This document shows, in pieces, positions 1 to 11,766 of a stretch of 64,000 nucleotides of DNA. How positions within the stretch are numbered: position 1 is the stretch's first letter; each line of letters opens with the position of its first letter. The translations under genes were made by a program, and so were the position numbers. The notes beneath the pieces are model-generated. The model was not told the origin of the DNA, ran no database searches, and worked only from the letters and a program-made list of their open reading frames with translations. The DNA is from Mesorhabditis belari (Eukaryota; Nematoda; Chromadorea; Rhabditida; Rhabditidae), in contig CAUEEP010000438.1 in NCBI GenBank assembly GCA_958450365.1, positions 124,001 through 188,000 on the forward strand, in the 5' to 3' direction.

Positions 1-1860
1 TTGCAATGTCGAGTTAATTAAAGTTCGAAGAATTTTTGAGCAAAAAATAAAGATATAGATATTACTTTTGTAAGACGATTAAAATTGCACACCCATATGT
101 GAATAATGTGCCATTTGCAAAGAGTTTTCTTCTTTTTGAATGTACCGATTCCTTCTGAAAATCCCAAAAAGTTTTGTCATCATCACTGATAAAGAATAAA
201 AAGAAAACCACATCAGAAATACGCAAAAAGAATGGAATGAAATGAAGAACAAGAATGAAAGAATGAAATTGCTCGCTTTCTTTGATACCTGCAAATTAGT
301 ATGATAGTTTTACCACGTTTTAAAGCGCTAGCCCAGAACTTTCTTGGAAAAAGTGCGTAAGTTAGATTTTTTAGGTTGGTTTCTGAATGGTTTAACTTAC
401 GATCACAAGACGGCTTATTGTTAACACATTGCCAGCGATATGGTGTAGTGTATAGATTGTCGTTTGAACAGTCCTGTAAAGCTGGCTACAGTATGCTAGA
501 GCAAGTTTGCAGTTTGAAGATTTTTTTTACTCAATAAAAGAATTTTTAAGATATTTGCGGCTATATTCGTAAGGATTTTGACAAATTTTAAGATAATACG
601 ATCAGTGCTGGTCCTTAAAGTCATCAGCAATAGTTGCCAGGACATGTTGATGAATTGGCTTTGGAAAGCAACACAACATTTTCAAGGTCAACTCCAGGAC
701 AGGCTAGGCCAAGCCAAAAACATGAATACCTTTGGACTTTGAGCCTGGTTCGACCCTTTGTCTGGCCTGAAACTTGATCCTAGACCCAGTTTGGTTTACA
801 ATTTTTAACTTAAGACTTGTCAAACAAAAGCAAATCACTCTTACCCCTGCTTGTGCCCGACTATAGCAATCGTCGTGTACTTTGCAACATCTAAACTCTC
901 TTTATTCAATGTTTCCTTTCGATCACCACACCCATCAAAGTCATTTTGTGCTTCCATACCAATCTGACCCCGGAATGGACCACAAAAACATCCGTAGTTC
1001 AGCAAATCAAAGTTCCCCCAGCCAATTTTGTTCATGCAAAGATTCATCTACACCAATTGTCCTATTCAAATTAAGAGCTGATCACTCACGCATCCCAAAT
1101 CAACGCCGTTTGCCTTAAGCAATAAAAAGACAGAGGTAGCTAAAAGAAATTGAAAGAAAAGCGTCATTTTAGCCAAATAAAAATGATTGATCCTGAAAAT
1201 AGCCAAAGTTAAAATTTGCTACAAAGATGGTAGAGAATTAATTCAAAGTAAAAATAGGCAGTTCAAGGCGGGATGCAGAAACAATTTTAGCCGTAAAACA
1301 TCGAAAATCGAAACGGGCAAGTTTTGTGTTCTCTTCGTTTCCTCGAACGCGGAAACTTCCGATAAAACCGTTTGTCTGTCCACGGTATCGTAGAAAAATT
1401 GTAGAGAATTCAGCCAAGAACTGAAAAACATATTTATTTTAAAGTTATTTATTTATTTAAGTGCATTAGTTTATTTAAAACTAATTCAAATTTTAAATAT
1501 TTTAAGACGGGGTCACCAAATTGTCGAAAGATAGGTGTAATAATATAATTGTTTGATGAAATTTTATGTAGAAATGAGTAGCTTCAATCGTTTTCCCATT
1601 CCCGAAAATCACCTGGTACAAATTTACAGCTAAATGTCTTCTTTTTGTGAAAATGTGAAACTACAGTTCTTGAGTACCAGAGGAACCCAAAGTCAAGTAT
1701 TCATATCAAAATAGTACAATTACACTCAAAATGCTTTCAACAATCAAACGATTAAAGAATTGACTGCTCAATCACAGCTGGCAATGAACAAATATCTGCC
1801 GGACATCTTTGATAAATTGCTCAAAGCTTACGGAAAAGTTTGGTCAAGTTAAGAATGTTT
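1..1860. other. intergenic, no gene recognised
   Basis: I see no supportable exon here. About 228-355 matches the right arm of the foldback element at 51990-52860 (the shared core is TTTTACCACG followed by TTTAAAGCG). About 1573-1655 matches 29297-29372, starting AATGARTAGCT. 670-770 is low-complexity AGGCCTGG-like sequence that recurs elsewhere in the window. Confidence 0.5.
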
Positions 1861-1872
1861 TCTTAACATTTT

Positions 1873-2401
1873 CTAGCTCTGGCCTGGCTTCAAAACCTTC
1901 AAACCTTTCAATCCAATTAAAATGTACAGTTTTTGGACAAAATATAGAACAGTCAATAGGCCGAACAATTCATAGAAACAAATGAGCATCGAAGTGTAAA
2001 GTGGATGTTTTTGTTGATGATATTTGTCGAGAATATGGTAGATTATGTGAAACACTGTCAAAATGATTGAGATCACCTTAACAATGACCTTGTGAGTGAT
2101 TTGAAAAAGATTTTCAACTCACCAAGAAAACCATAAAAGCAATCAGCAAGTTTCTTCGCTTGAAGATGACAGCGTTCATCAAAATGATACAGAAAACGAT
2201 GTATGAAAGGGGGACAATTGTGCCCAACACTTCGTGCACTAATTCCAATGGACTTATTGAGAAATATCCTTGCAATGATCTGTGAATTAAGATAGACATT
2301 TTCTTTCAAAGAACTTGCTCTTCAATCTCTCCGAGGTTGTAATTGAGCCAAAACACCATGTCGACGATGATGAATTGGATGGAGAAAATGAGGAGGAAGA
2401 C
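1873..2401 (-). pseudogene. multi-span membrane protein, probably damaged
   Basis: Three hydrophobic exons can be read on the minus strand. They are 2401-2315 (starting VFLLIFSIQF, entered after TTTCAG), about 2279-2113 (containing LSYIVFCIILMNAVIFKRR) and about 2076-1873 (containing VISIILTVFHIIYHIL, ending in a stop at 1873). Each holds one or two membrane segments, so the product would be a roughly four-span membrane protein. The second-to-third junction is clean and in phase. The first-to-second junction is not, because the splice phase that fits the borders gives a non-hydrophobic frame. I found no start exon. It is either a pseudogene or a gene with an unresolved exon. I do not recognise the family. 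Confidence 0.4.
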
Positions 2402-2517
2402 CTGAAACTGCTATGATTGAGCATTAAATGGAAATGATAATAAAAAAATAACAAAAACATCTGTCGCTTCTTTTTTGCCGTTGGCAATTGAAGGTTTTTC
2501 ATCTCTTTAGTAGATCT

Positions 2518-2543
2518 TACTAAGCCTAAGCCAAAGCCAAAGC
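2518..2543 (-). repeat. telomere-like hexamer patch
   Basis: GCCTAA followed by two GCCAAA units, so the minus strand reads TTTGGC and TTAGGC. It is a short relative of the cleaner array at 3569-3604. Confidence 0.5.
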
Positions 2544-2737
2544 TGAGCAATGAACCTGCTACTACCTCTTAAATTTCTCTTTAGAATTTAGACCAATTGA
2601 ACACAAAACTGGTTCTAGCAGAAAACTGGTAGTAGACTTGTTCAGCTAGCAGCAATTCTTGAGCTCGCTTTAACTTTTTAAAAACTAACTATGAGTTTAG
2701 TACTAGCAATAGTCGACTATCAAAGTGGTTATCCGAC

Positions 2738-2963
2738 ATTTGATACGCGCCCGCCTCTTTTACCATTGGCAATCTGACTTTGAGTTCAAATAACTTGTTG
2801 TTGGGCTCTTCAATTTAAATATTCTTGGTATCATTAGATGCGTCAAGTCTTTTTCTGTTGATCGGTGCAAAAACTCTTTAAATTGGGCCGCTCAAAACTA
2901 AGACATCTGAGCTCAAAGTTGGATTGCCAATGGCAAAGGGGCGGAGCCTCGCGTATAAAAGGT
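2738..2963. mobile_element. MITE family A, copy 1
   Basis: Inverted arms carry CCATTGGCAATCTGACTTTG on the left and GTTGGATTGCCAATGG on the right, with outer arms of the form TATACGCG. Further copies lie at 15008-15226 and 25741-25971. There is no coding capacity, so it is non-autonomous. Confidence 0.75.
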
Positions 2964-3568
2964 CCCACAATCCCACAATTACCTTTTGAGCGGCTCGATT
3001 CTTTGCCCAACTCGTCGCTGGAATTTTCTGCAAAATTGAGATTGAGAAGAGATTTATTGTAACTTTCTTACACAAAAATGATACTTATCCGGTGGGAAAG
3101 TCAACGGGAACGCTGGATGGATGATTGATGAAGCTTGAGTTGAAGAAATCGATAAATTGGCTACAGATTTGTGAAGGATTTCAACGAAAAGACCTACCAT
3201 AATCAGAAATTCGCAGTGTTTCGTACATTTTAAGATTTCTACGCAAAATTTGACTAGCTGGCGCCTGCAAAGGTTCAGAATTTAAATATCAATCGGACTT
3301 ATTGCTAAAATGTAGGGCTAGCTGAAGATCGCAGACAAAAATATCAATAATGAATTATAAAAACATTCTTAGCAATAAGTCTTTGCGTAAAGTTATCATA
3401 AACTGCTGTGTTTGTTGGGTTTTTAAAAGTAAACAGATAACAAAAGAAGAACAAACACGTCATTTGAAAAGATTTGGGAAAAACAACTTCTAAAGTAGAA
3501 TTTCAAATCTGTAAACTTCTATCCTTAATCTTTTAAGAACATATTCTCATGCAATTATTACTTGTGAC

Positions 3569-3604
3569 TCAGGCTCAGGCTCAGGCTTAGGCTTAGGCTT
3601 AGGC
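3569..3604 (+). repeat. interstitial telomeric array (TCAGGC)3(TTAGGC)3
   Basis: Six uninterrupted hexamers, three TCAGGC and then three TTAGGC. TTAGGC is the standard nematode telomere unit. Confidence 0.85.
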
Positions 3605-3827
3605 TTTGAATGAATTGAAACCAAATGAGCTTTCTTTGACAATCACTGACAATTCGCTTCAGTTGCTGTCCAATTGTAAAGCTGCCAGTGAACTGAGTCA
3701 GGATAAATGAAAGTCTAAATTTACCACCGTTTTTTATTCTTTTTCTGTTATAATTCCTTTATAACTTTATATAGTTCTTTATTATAGCTTTGATTGTAAT
3801 CTAATCATTTAATTCTTTTAACTCACC

Positions 3828-4771
3828 TGAACCGAATAACAAGTATCATTGTCTGAATTGTACATCCAATCGTCTGGGCTTTGAATAGCTATAACTCACA
3901 AAGATTATTATCATTATCAAAGATTAACCAATCATTTGCATCGAGGAGTGTACAGACACCTAATATACGTTGCTTAAATCATTCAACAGCATTCCATTGT
4001 CCCGTTTTCTCGTTCATCATTGTGCAAGAGTTGTTGATCTCGTTTTTTAGCATCTGAAAAGTGATAGCAAATAAAATTGTTGAATCTAGGCTGCTGCAGG
4101 GTCAAATTCGGTACTGACGGGATAATAGGCCACCATACTAGTTACTTTTCTGGGTAAGGGACATATTCACCACTGACTGAGTACGGTGTTGGTTGAGTTT
4201 TGTACTTAACTGGATATTATACTTGACTAGATACTGTAGCTAACAACAAGGACTGTATCCAGTTGAGTACTGTGCTTAACTGGTACGATTGGATACTTGG
4301 ATGTGTACTGTCCTTATAATATTTTATTACCTGGTGCCCGATTGTTGTATGCGAGCGGTGTTCCAGCAGTGTACGTCCAATCTTTAGTGCTTCCCTTTTC
4401 AATTCCTAAATAGATATTCCATAAAATTTGCATATTCTGGTCAATATTTCCAACAAACATCCAGCTGATTGGTATTCGAAAAGGTTGCTCTCAAAAGAGT
4501 TTTGAATTTTCACCGAAATCGCTCCATTCAACGAACAGTATCGAATTATTTCCAGTTCATGTCTGAAAATGAAAGAAATTCATTGGGAATTTAAATTTTT
4601 TCAGTGAACTTCTACTAAAAGAATACAAAATTAGGAAATCCTACATTGCAAGGCGAATTTGAAGCAAAGATTTTCCCCATCCAATCTGTAGATATCCCAT
4701 TCTTGTGGATACAATAATCCACATACATTCAGAGCAATTCTAAAAATGAATAGAATAGAAAGAAGCTTCAT
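3828..4771 (-). pseudogene. C-type lectin-like (CTLD) gene, frame-broken
   Basis: The minus strand starts with a signal peptide at 4771 (MKLLSILFIF...). It continues with CTLD hallmarks in order: LCFKFAL, then RYCSLNGAISVKIQNSFE (the usual C...G.LVSI.N..E block), then WNIYLGIEKGSTKDWTY with GTPLAYNN (about 4440-4330), then NSCTMMNEKTGQWNAVE (about 4056). A last piece, DDWMYNSDNDTCY (about 3890-3830), resembles the start of a second CTLD. The pieces sit in the right order but do not join. At least two junctions have the wrong phase, and there is a one- or two-base shift between NLFEYQSA and WMFVG. The family is secreted carbohydrate- or ligand-binding proteins. I read this as a decayed copy, although assembly indels could also explain it. 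Confidence 0.6.
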
Positions 4772-4850
4772 TCTCAGGAAAACAGTACCCGAGATTTGAG
4801 CTCTGTAATCAACTTTCCAATGGCTTTTATACCCTCAAAAGCTTATCATT

Positions 4851-5010
4851 TTCCGACTTTTCTTTCATTTTCTCATTATTTTTGATGCGTGTAAGTTTTT
4901 TGATCTTTAAAGGAACGATTCAGGGTTCACAGAATTTACGATTTTTTGTATTTTCTTTTAGAGAGAAAGTAGCTGATAGTTAGAAGGATGCGTTGAACCT
5001 GCTCTACTGA
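4851..5010. repeat. dispersed repeat, copy 1
   Basis: About 150 bases, including TGATGCGTGTAA and GAAGGATGCGTTGAACCTG, recur at 10961-11103. No open frame is conserved. The stretch from 4800 to 5414 otherwise holds nothing I can name. Confidence 0.6.
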
Positions 5011-5654
5011 ACTCTTTGAATTCGAAAATTTGTCCATCGAACTCTTTACAACTTCTAGATAACAGAAAAGACAAAACTTTCAAAAGGATTCCTTAGTTTA
5101 TGAGACAATGGAGTTAAAAGGTGTCATCAGGAAATGAGAAAACCTTTAATAAATCAAAATTTTACCAAAAAACAAAGTTGAGAAACTGAAATTTACTGAA
5201 CATATGCCCTTACATATTCTACTTACTTATTTTTCTTTCGATATTAATACTTTAGTCCAAAGAACACTAAAAAACATGTATCCAACTGCTATGCGTAGGA
5301 ACAAAAAGTGGATAGAGAAACAGGTGCTCACTCCAAACAGGTGATACTGATTTTAACTTTTAGTTTTCCTAAAGTTTTCCGACCAAATAGGATTTTCGTT
5401 TAAAATCCGAATCAATGCTCGATGAGCCATCGATTTATTTATGGTACGAGTCTGGGATAACAATCATTTCAACTCCTCTCAATATTTTCACTTTCTATTG
5501 CATTCTGCGGAAAACACCGCCAGAAATGCGAGAATATCGTCCGCATCTTGTTCTTTATCAGGTAAAGTCAAAAGAAGGTACACTCGACTCTCTTAAACGG
5601 AACTCTATATAGCGGAAAATGTATCGTGTAGAGCTTGAATTGGGCTTTCAGAAA

Positions 5655-6200
5655 ATATATGAGGTTCTGGGGTTTTCTTGCGGCTATATGTCTAAAAATA
5701 GGGTTGAATGTAAGGTGCCGGCACGGGGTTGACAAACTTTTGTCCAGTACTGTAGTTTAAGTTTTGACAATTTTATTTCATGACTTTCTGTGATAGTTTA
5801 AACGCGATTTATTTCAACAAACAAACAAATACTTATAAAAACTGATGAAAATTACATTTATAAAATAATAAAAATTTTATCATTTTATCAATAACAAAAT
5901 CAAAAGTTCTACCCAAGTCCGAGCTCGAATCAGGGCCAAAAAGGATAGCGATTTGTTTGGTAGCCTACCGCACTTCCCACTTGATCACATTGAGATATCT
6001 TCACAAGATCGCTTGATACTCGCGCGGTCAGATAAATAGCGCAAGAAAACTGCTTTTTTACACACAAACTTGGAACGTTTTCAAGTTTCAATTTTCAAAT
6101 GGTGTTCTGGGGTTTTCTTGCGGCTATATGACTTAAAAATAGCGTTGAAAGTAGGGTACCGGCACGGGGTTGACAAACTTTTGTCCAGTACTGTATATAT
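5655..6200 (+). repeat. pair of ~100-bp direct repeats in Srh intron 1
   Basis: 5655-5757 and 6103-6200 are near-identical direct copies, each containing GGGGTTTTCTTGCGGCTATA and GGCACGGGGTTGACAAACTT. Short ACTCTATATA-CGGAA units flank both (5600 and 6200), so the ~450-bp block looks like an element bounded by direct repeats. Confidence 0.65.
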
Positions 6201-7715
6201 AACGGTACTCTATATAACGGAAAGCTTTGTATAACGGAATAATTTTCGGGGAAGACCCCCAAAAGACAACATTGTAGACAGGTCACGGCTTGATTTTTGA
6301 AACTTCTTACAAAACTTTAAACCCGCATAACTTTTGACAGAGTGCTCCTTAGCAGAAACAGAAACGGAGATTCGGAATTAGCGTGAAATTCTGCGTCGAA
6401 TGGCTCATGTGATTTGGCCAACATATCCAGTTGGCCTTCCCTGATCAGTCAGATTTTGAGGGCTTCCGATTGCCAATTTCCAATATGATAACATTTCCAA
6501 TCAAAGCATTATAACAATCGTGGACAATTCTGAAAACTGCCGTATCATTATAGAAATTTCCACTTTCTCACTTGATTTACACATTCACTATCCATTTGAT
6601 TCTTTAGCGAATTCTAATAAAAGACATTTAAATGTAGAGTTATGATAGTTTTCAGGGTTGGAAGTTGCCACTTCTTAGAAAAGAATTATCCTAATCATCC
6701 CCACTTTCCAGATTTTCATCCTCCTCTGCGATTTGGTGCTCGAATCGATTCGCCCCGAGCTCAATTTCCCCTGTCTCTCCGGACGAATTTTCGGCATCTG
6801 GGACTCGATTTTTAATTTAGGAGCAGGAAATGCATTGGTGAGTGAAATTCATGTCTAAAAAGCCATTCTTTCCCAGGCATCTGGCAGTTTTTTCGTCGGG
6901 TCGTTCAGCTCTGCAGTCAATGTAATGTTCTTTTACAAATGGCAAAGCCTACTCGCAGAGCAACATTTTTTCAAGTAAACAAGCTCCACGTTTACTTATA
7001 AATTTCTCGACTTCAGATTACCCGCTTTTGGCCGTATTCTCTACATGATCATCTTATATCTTTTTCCCATTTTCTTAGCGATCGGCTTTCGGTTGCTTCC
7101 GATTCAGAAAGGAGCGGAGAGCGAGTTTTTGACGGAGTTAGTTGAGGTTGGTAAGGGAAAAATGAGTAATCGATTTGATGTAACATCAAAACTGAACTTG
7201 TAATAGATGATTATTGAAAAAGCATAATTGGGTTACTGTAGCACAAGTGATTGGCTAAACACTGGGTAACTGTAGTACCCTTAATTTCACCTTAATAACT
7301 GCAGTACCCTTAATTTCACCGACTTTCAAAACAAAACCATCATGTGAAAATTACGATTACGATTAAGCTACAAATTCGAGTTTTCAAAAAAAACTAGTCT
7401 GGAATTGCGTTTGCTAGTGAAAAATCTATAGATATATTAAATTTGACACAGAATGGTTTTTTCTTTCGAAAATTTTCATGTCAAGAAAGAAAAAAGGCAT
7501 TGACCGGGAGCGAACCAGGGCCAAACAACTGGCGCGTCAAGTTACTAGCCACTCGATTTTTACGTATTTTTAGGTCCTCTAAAACTGCGTCTTATTACGG
7601 CGGCTTCTAAAAATAAAGGATTTTTTAGGGACAAATTTAAAATCAAATTATTTCCAGAATTTAAACGCAATACACAAAAACTAGTGTCGATAAGCACTCT
7701 AATAGCCTTTAAAAT

Positions 7716-7782
7716 TATATATGTCGTAGCCGTTAACGAACGGTTAGCGGCTGAATTTCGTAAACGGCTACGACATATATAA
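7716..7782. mobile_element. MITE family B (TATGTCGTAGCCG), minimal copy
   Basis: 67 bp starting TATATGTCGTAGCCG and ending CGGCTACGACATATA, with GTTAACGAACGGTTAGCGG between the arms. The longer copies are at 61139-61852. It lies in the long fourth intron of the damaged Srh gene. Confidence 0.7.
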
Positions 7783-7819
7783 CGATATTTTTCTTTGTTT
7801 TTCAAAAAAGCAAAAGTTT

Positions 7820-7903
7820 CTCAAGGGTGGGATTCGAACCCACGAAAAAAACGGAGTGAGTCGGTTTCGCAGTCCGGCACACCAACCCCTAAGCCACCGC
7901 TGC
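7820..7903 (-). tRNA. tRNA-like sequence, class II shape, probably pseudogene
   Basis: Reading the minus strand, a box A (TGGCTTAGGGG) is followed by an anticodon-like loop CTGCGAA, a long variable region and a perfect box B within GGGTTCGAATCCC. The T arm pairs fully. The 5' acceptor GCAGCGG does not pair with the 3' side CCTTGAG, so this is unlikely to be a working tRNA. It may be a tRNA pseudogene or a tRNA-derived short element. Confidence 0.55.
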
Positions 7904-8784
7904 TTGTTCTTCCCCTCGTGTGACGCGCTCTTATTGGCTAGGGGCGATTCCACCATGGTTCTGATACCGGTCTGGTTTTTGCCTAGGAATTTCAGTGAGT
8001 CAAGTTTGCAGTGAAGGACAGGCTAAGCAGGTAAAATGCAAATTGCCTACAGAAAAACCCTCAATTTGCCTATCTTCAAAACTATCCGGATATCTATGCA
8101 AGCAAATTGGTACCAATCTATCCACCGTACATCAATTTCCCTGTCATCAACTTTCTTCTCCTTTGGATTGTTCTTTATGGTGTCATTTGGATGTCGACCA
8201 TGGTGAGTTTCTAGGGAAAACGGAAATCAGTTCTTGTAGAATGTAATCTACACGATTCTTTGCAATAAATTGATCAACGATTTGTTTCATGGACATTTGA
8301 GCAAAAAGACCAGACTGCAACAAAAGAAACTTTTGACAGCACTCTCCATTCAGGTGATCATTGATGGGATTCATTTTCACAATTTCTTTTCAAGCTTTGA
8401 AATTTTTACTTTTTCTTTTTAACCAGAGACAAATTGTCTTTTTTGTCTCTTTTTTTTTGTCTTTGGTCTTTTTGTCTCTAAGTTTGAACTCGGATTTAAG
8501 CCGAAGTTTTCCGAAAGCCAGGCTGTACTGTAGGCCTCTTACGGTAGACTTGGTTCACAAAGGCTTACCAGAAGTTAGGTTTGCATTCTAACTGATCTAA
8601 GTCTGGAAAGTTGGCTTTGATGCGGGTTCGGCTTAGTTTTCAGGCTCTGGAGTCCGATTAAAACTTTCTTTTCAATACACTGCTGCTCTGGACACCATTT
8701 TTCATCCAATCCAAAACTATTAGACTGTCCAGAAAATCTTTTTGTTCCTTCATAGTTTCGTTGGAAAATAACAAATAAAGATTA

Positions 8785-8860
8785 GCGCCAAGAGGAATCG
8801 AACCCGGCTGCCAGGCTGGATTGGTAGCTGGCGCCTTAGACCACTCAGCCACCCCAGCAG
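8785..8860 (-). tRNA. tRNA-like sequence, probably pseudogene
   Basis: The minus strand carries a perfect box A (TGGCTGAGTGG) and box B (GGTTCGATTCC) at tRNA spacing, with a D-loop/anticodon-side sequence typical of Leu/Ser-type tRNAs (GGTCTAAGGCGCCAG). The acceptor (GCTGGGG versus CTTGGCG) and the anticodon stem do not pair. It lies where the damaged Srh gene should have its sixth exon. Confidence 0.5.
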
Positions 8861-9721
8861 AGAATTTTTCTTCGGATAGCGCTCAGTTTTTCGATTTTTA
8901 AAATTCAAAAACGTAATCCTTTTTAAAAACTAATATTATAGTTTTAAGCTAAATACTCTGGGCTATCTTTTGAGCCAAAAGTTTCTCTGGACTGTGATAA
9001 AGGGGCTCAAAGAAAAAGTACCTCAAAACGTCACAATTTGCATTTTTAAGGAAAACAGCTGAAGGGATCAAAAAAAAAATGGACCAAATGGAAGATAATA
9101 AGACTCAAAATAAAGATAATAAGCTCCTAAGCCCCAAAAGTACAATACCCCAGGACATTGATCAGTAAATTCTACATATTTTGTCTACCCAACTTCATGC
9201 TCCCAAAAAAATCCAGATATAAGACATTTTAAACCCGTTTTAATGTAATTTTGTAGAAAAATAATTAGCCTTTCTAATGAAATAAGCCGTAGTTCAATTG
9301 GTCCATTTGTTGGTTTTAAAGTTTTAAACGGAGGGAAGGAAAAGACTTTCTGAACAGCTTAAATCTCAATTTCCAGACAGCAATTCCCCTAATTTCAAGT
9401 GGATTGCCTTGGTTCTACTATGGCACAATCATTGGAATCGGACAAACAGAAATCAAACAAAGTAATTTCAGTTCAAGAGCAACGCAAACTATTCCATTTC
9501 CAGCCTTGAATAACATCGCTTTTGCCTTTCTCGGATCTCATGGCACTCAATCATCACTCGCTTTGTTAGTCTTAACTGAACCCTATCGAGTATTTCTTTT
9601 ACGATCTCTTCAGAAAATTCCCATTCTGAAGAGATTAGCAACATTCTACCTGACGAAAAGAGGAAATGTCTTTGTTGTTCCATCTACTTCAAACAATACC
9701 CGTACCGGAGTTCAAACCTGA

Positions 9722-11766
9722 GTACCTGAGACCGGAGATTAAATTTTTTTCATTCAATTCAGCATTTTAATGGTCAATCTGCTTTGAGTATTTCAAATTG
9801 AGCAAACTTTTATCTTTGAAGTCTAATGAAATCGACTTGTGGTAAATTTTGTGAAACCCAAACTTATCGATCTTGTGCTTTAATGTCAAAATCTAAAACT
9901 TAAACCTCAAACCTTGATGCAGCTTGATGCAGAGAAAATAACAAGACTAATATCCAGAAGCTCTCCATTTTTGGTCCTAACTTTGAAAAAAAATTGATAG
10001 AAGAAAAATGGAAAGTGTAATGCTTGCTTTAAAGGGACCCGCCCCTTTAATCCTGGCCTATTCTCACCAAAAAAATTTTTCGAGAAAGTTTATTTATTTT
10101 GTGTTTATTTGTTAGATTTATTTTTAGAAATGATAAAAATAAATTGGGAAAATGAATTTGAGCTCAAAATAGAGTTTCTTCACATTTCGCGTGCCCAAAC
10201 TGTTAGGGCTTTTTTCTGGATTTTTTTATTTCCTTTTGGTTTTTTGGTGCTTTTATGTGTTATAAAAGTTTAATTTCAGGTTAAACAATGTCGGATGAGG
10301 CGGAAGTTATCTCGAAGCCCAAGTATCTTCTGGTAGAATTCAAATAGATGGATTTGCTGCTTCAACATTGTCACCATTGTGGTCGGGTACCTGGTGGAAA
10401 AACGGAAAAGGGAGAAACATTCCGTGGACAGAAAAAGTAGTGGAAAAAGTGGAGAAATAATGAGGCTATTGAAAGAAAAAAGAACCACAAACCAGGAAAT
10501 CCATGAGTAGATGATGAAAATCGAGATGATGAAGTGGAAGCAATGAGTGGGAAACTCTGGAGAGTTTTTGAACTTGAGTGATGTTGATTCAAATGATGAG
10601 TAACTTTTGATGTATAGTTATGCTAAGAGTTTAAATTCCCGGTCTGCGTATACTGAATAAGATTGGTTTGTACGAGGACTGTTTCCTCTTCAATCTTTTA
10701 TCCGGGCGGAGATGCTTTCTCCTTAATTGATCGTGATATCTGATCACAATCGACAAACTTTTTTCCAAGTTGACGTGCAATCTGGCCAATCAACTTGAAA
10801 AAAATAGTTTTTATTCGATTTACAAGAAGTGTAGCTTCTTCGTATGAATGAAAAAAAGAAGCGAAATTCTCGCAACAAACAATTAAATAAAGCAAACAAC
10901 GTTAAAGATATTCAGTAAACGGGCGAAGTGCTCTACACAAAAAATAGCAATACAAAAGCTCATCATTTTTATTTTCTCATCATTTTGATGCGTGTAAATT
11001 GTTTGGTCTTTAAAGATCCCATTCAGGGTTCACTAATTTACGACTTCTTCGTTTTCTTTTAGAGAAAAAGTAGCTGATGGTGAGAAGGATGCGTTGAACC
11101 TGCATTGAATGATTTAAAAAGTATCTAGCTCAGTGACGGATCTGTTCACAAATTCTAAAAGTTTGCAAAAATGAGGATAAGCTGAACTCGATGGCCACAA
11201 TCTCAATTCATTTCCACTGTACACAGCGAATTCTGGAGGCTTTTCATCCAAAGCTGGATCGGATAAAGATCCTGCGGAAAATTTCGAATAGATCACTATA
11301 ATTTACCTCAAGTAAAAGACTCAAACTTATAAAATTTATCAAATTCAAAAGATTTCCAATAAAATTTTGAACCCTTTTGTTGGGACTGCAAAGTTTATAG
11401 GTTTTACCGTGTGCACGATCTTTGTTTTAATATCCTTCCTGCAAATTCCAAAGTAAGAGCCATGAAATCGTACAATTTCTGTTCAAAAATGACGAAAATA
11501 TTGTCTCTTATCATTGAAATGAAAAAAGGTGATATCAAAATAATAACCCCGAAGTTGATATTTGACATTGAGAAAACGAAGAAAAAGAACGCAATGAGAA
11601 AAACTGGCTTTCAATTGAAAAAAGCAAAAATTTGTCCTAGAAAAAACTAGCTTATTGATAAAAATGTACAATTGCAGCTCTTTATTTTTGAAATCAAAGC
11701 ATTTTATCTTCTATACAACTGTGCTAAACGTAAAATTGTATATTTAGAGCTAAGCAGGAGAGCTAA
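9722..11766. other. intergenic, gene relics and repeats only
   Basis: Around 10287-10345 a short frame (MSDEAEVISKPKYLLVEFK) ends in a stop, followed in another frame by MDLLLQHCHHCGRVPGGK. It looks like a degraded cysteine-containing coding fragment of unknown family. 10961-11103 is the second copy of the repeat at 4851-5010. A 60-residue minus frame at 11296-11114 has no recognisable domain. Nothing else is supported. Confidence 0.45.

Larger units (their letters stand above)
5415..9721 (+). pseudogene. Srh-family serpentine receptor, internally damaged
   Basis: Predicted exons are 5415-5561, 6712-6837, 6877-6974, 7017-7146, 8053-8202, 9377-9461 and 9504-9721. They are collinear with the intact paralogue at 25423-28191, with the same phases, three identical exon lengths (147, 126, 98) and an identical seventh (85). 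Family marks are FYCILRKTPPEMREY (first inner loop), FPCLSGRIFGIWDS, IYPPYINFP and the C-terminal SHGTQSSLALL with PYRVF. Nematode Srh proteins are seven-helix putative chemoreceptors of sensory neurons. The 111-nt exon that encodes helix 6 and the EKTKRMQ loop in the paralogue has no clean counterpart. The acceptor at 8352-8353 leads into a frame that stops within 24 codons, and 8430-9370 is filled with unrelated sequence including a tRNA-like element. Skipping that exon keeps the frame but loses about 37 residues. Confidence 0.65.

Noticed and set aside
1573..1655. Short coding exon shared with 29297-29372
   Set aside because: The match is interrupted by stops in all frames in at least one copy, so it is more likely a dispersed repeat.
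5415..5612. Continuous open frame of 65 codons at 5415-5612 as a whole gene
   Set aside because: Only the first 147 nt match the Srh exon. A GTAAAG donor follows and the rest is intron.
5925..5985. Another tRNA-like sequence (minus strand, GGCCCTGATTCGAGC), with a partner at 7498-7560
   Set aside because: The two share a box B-like core, but neither has a convincing box A or stems, so I did not list them as RNA genes.
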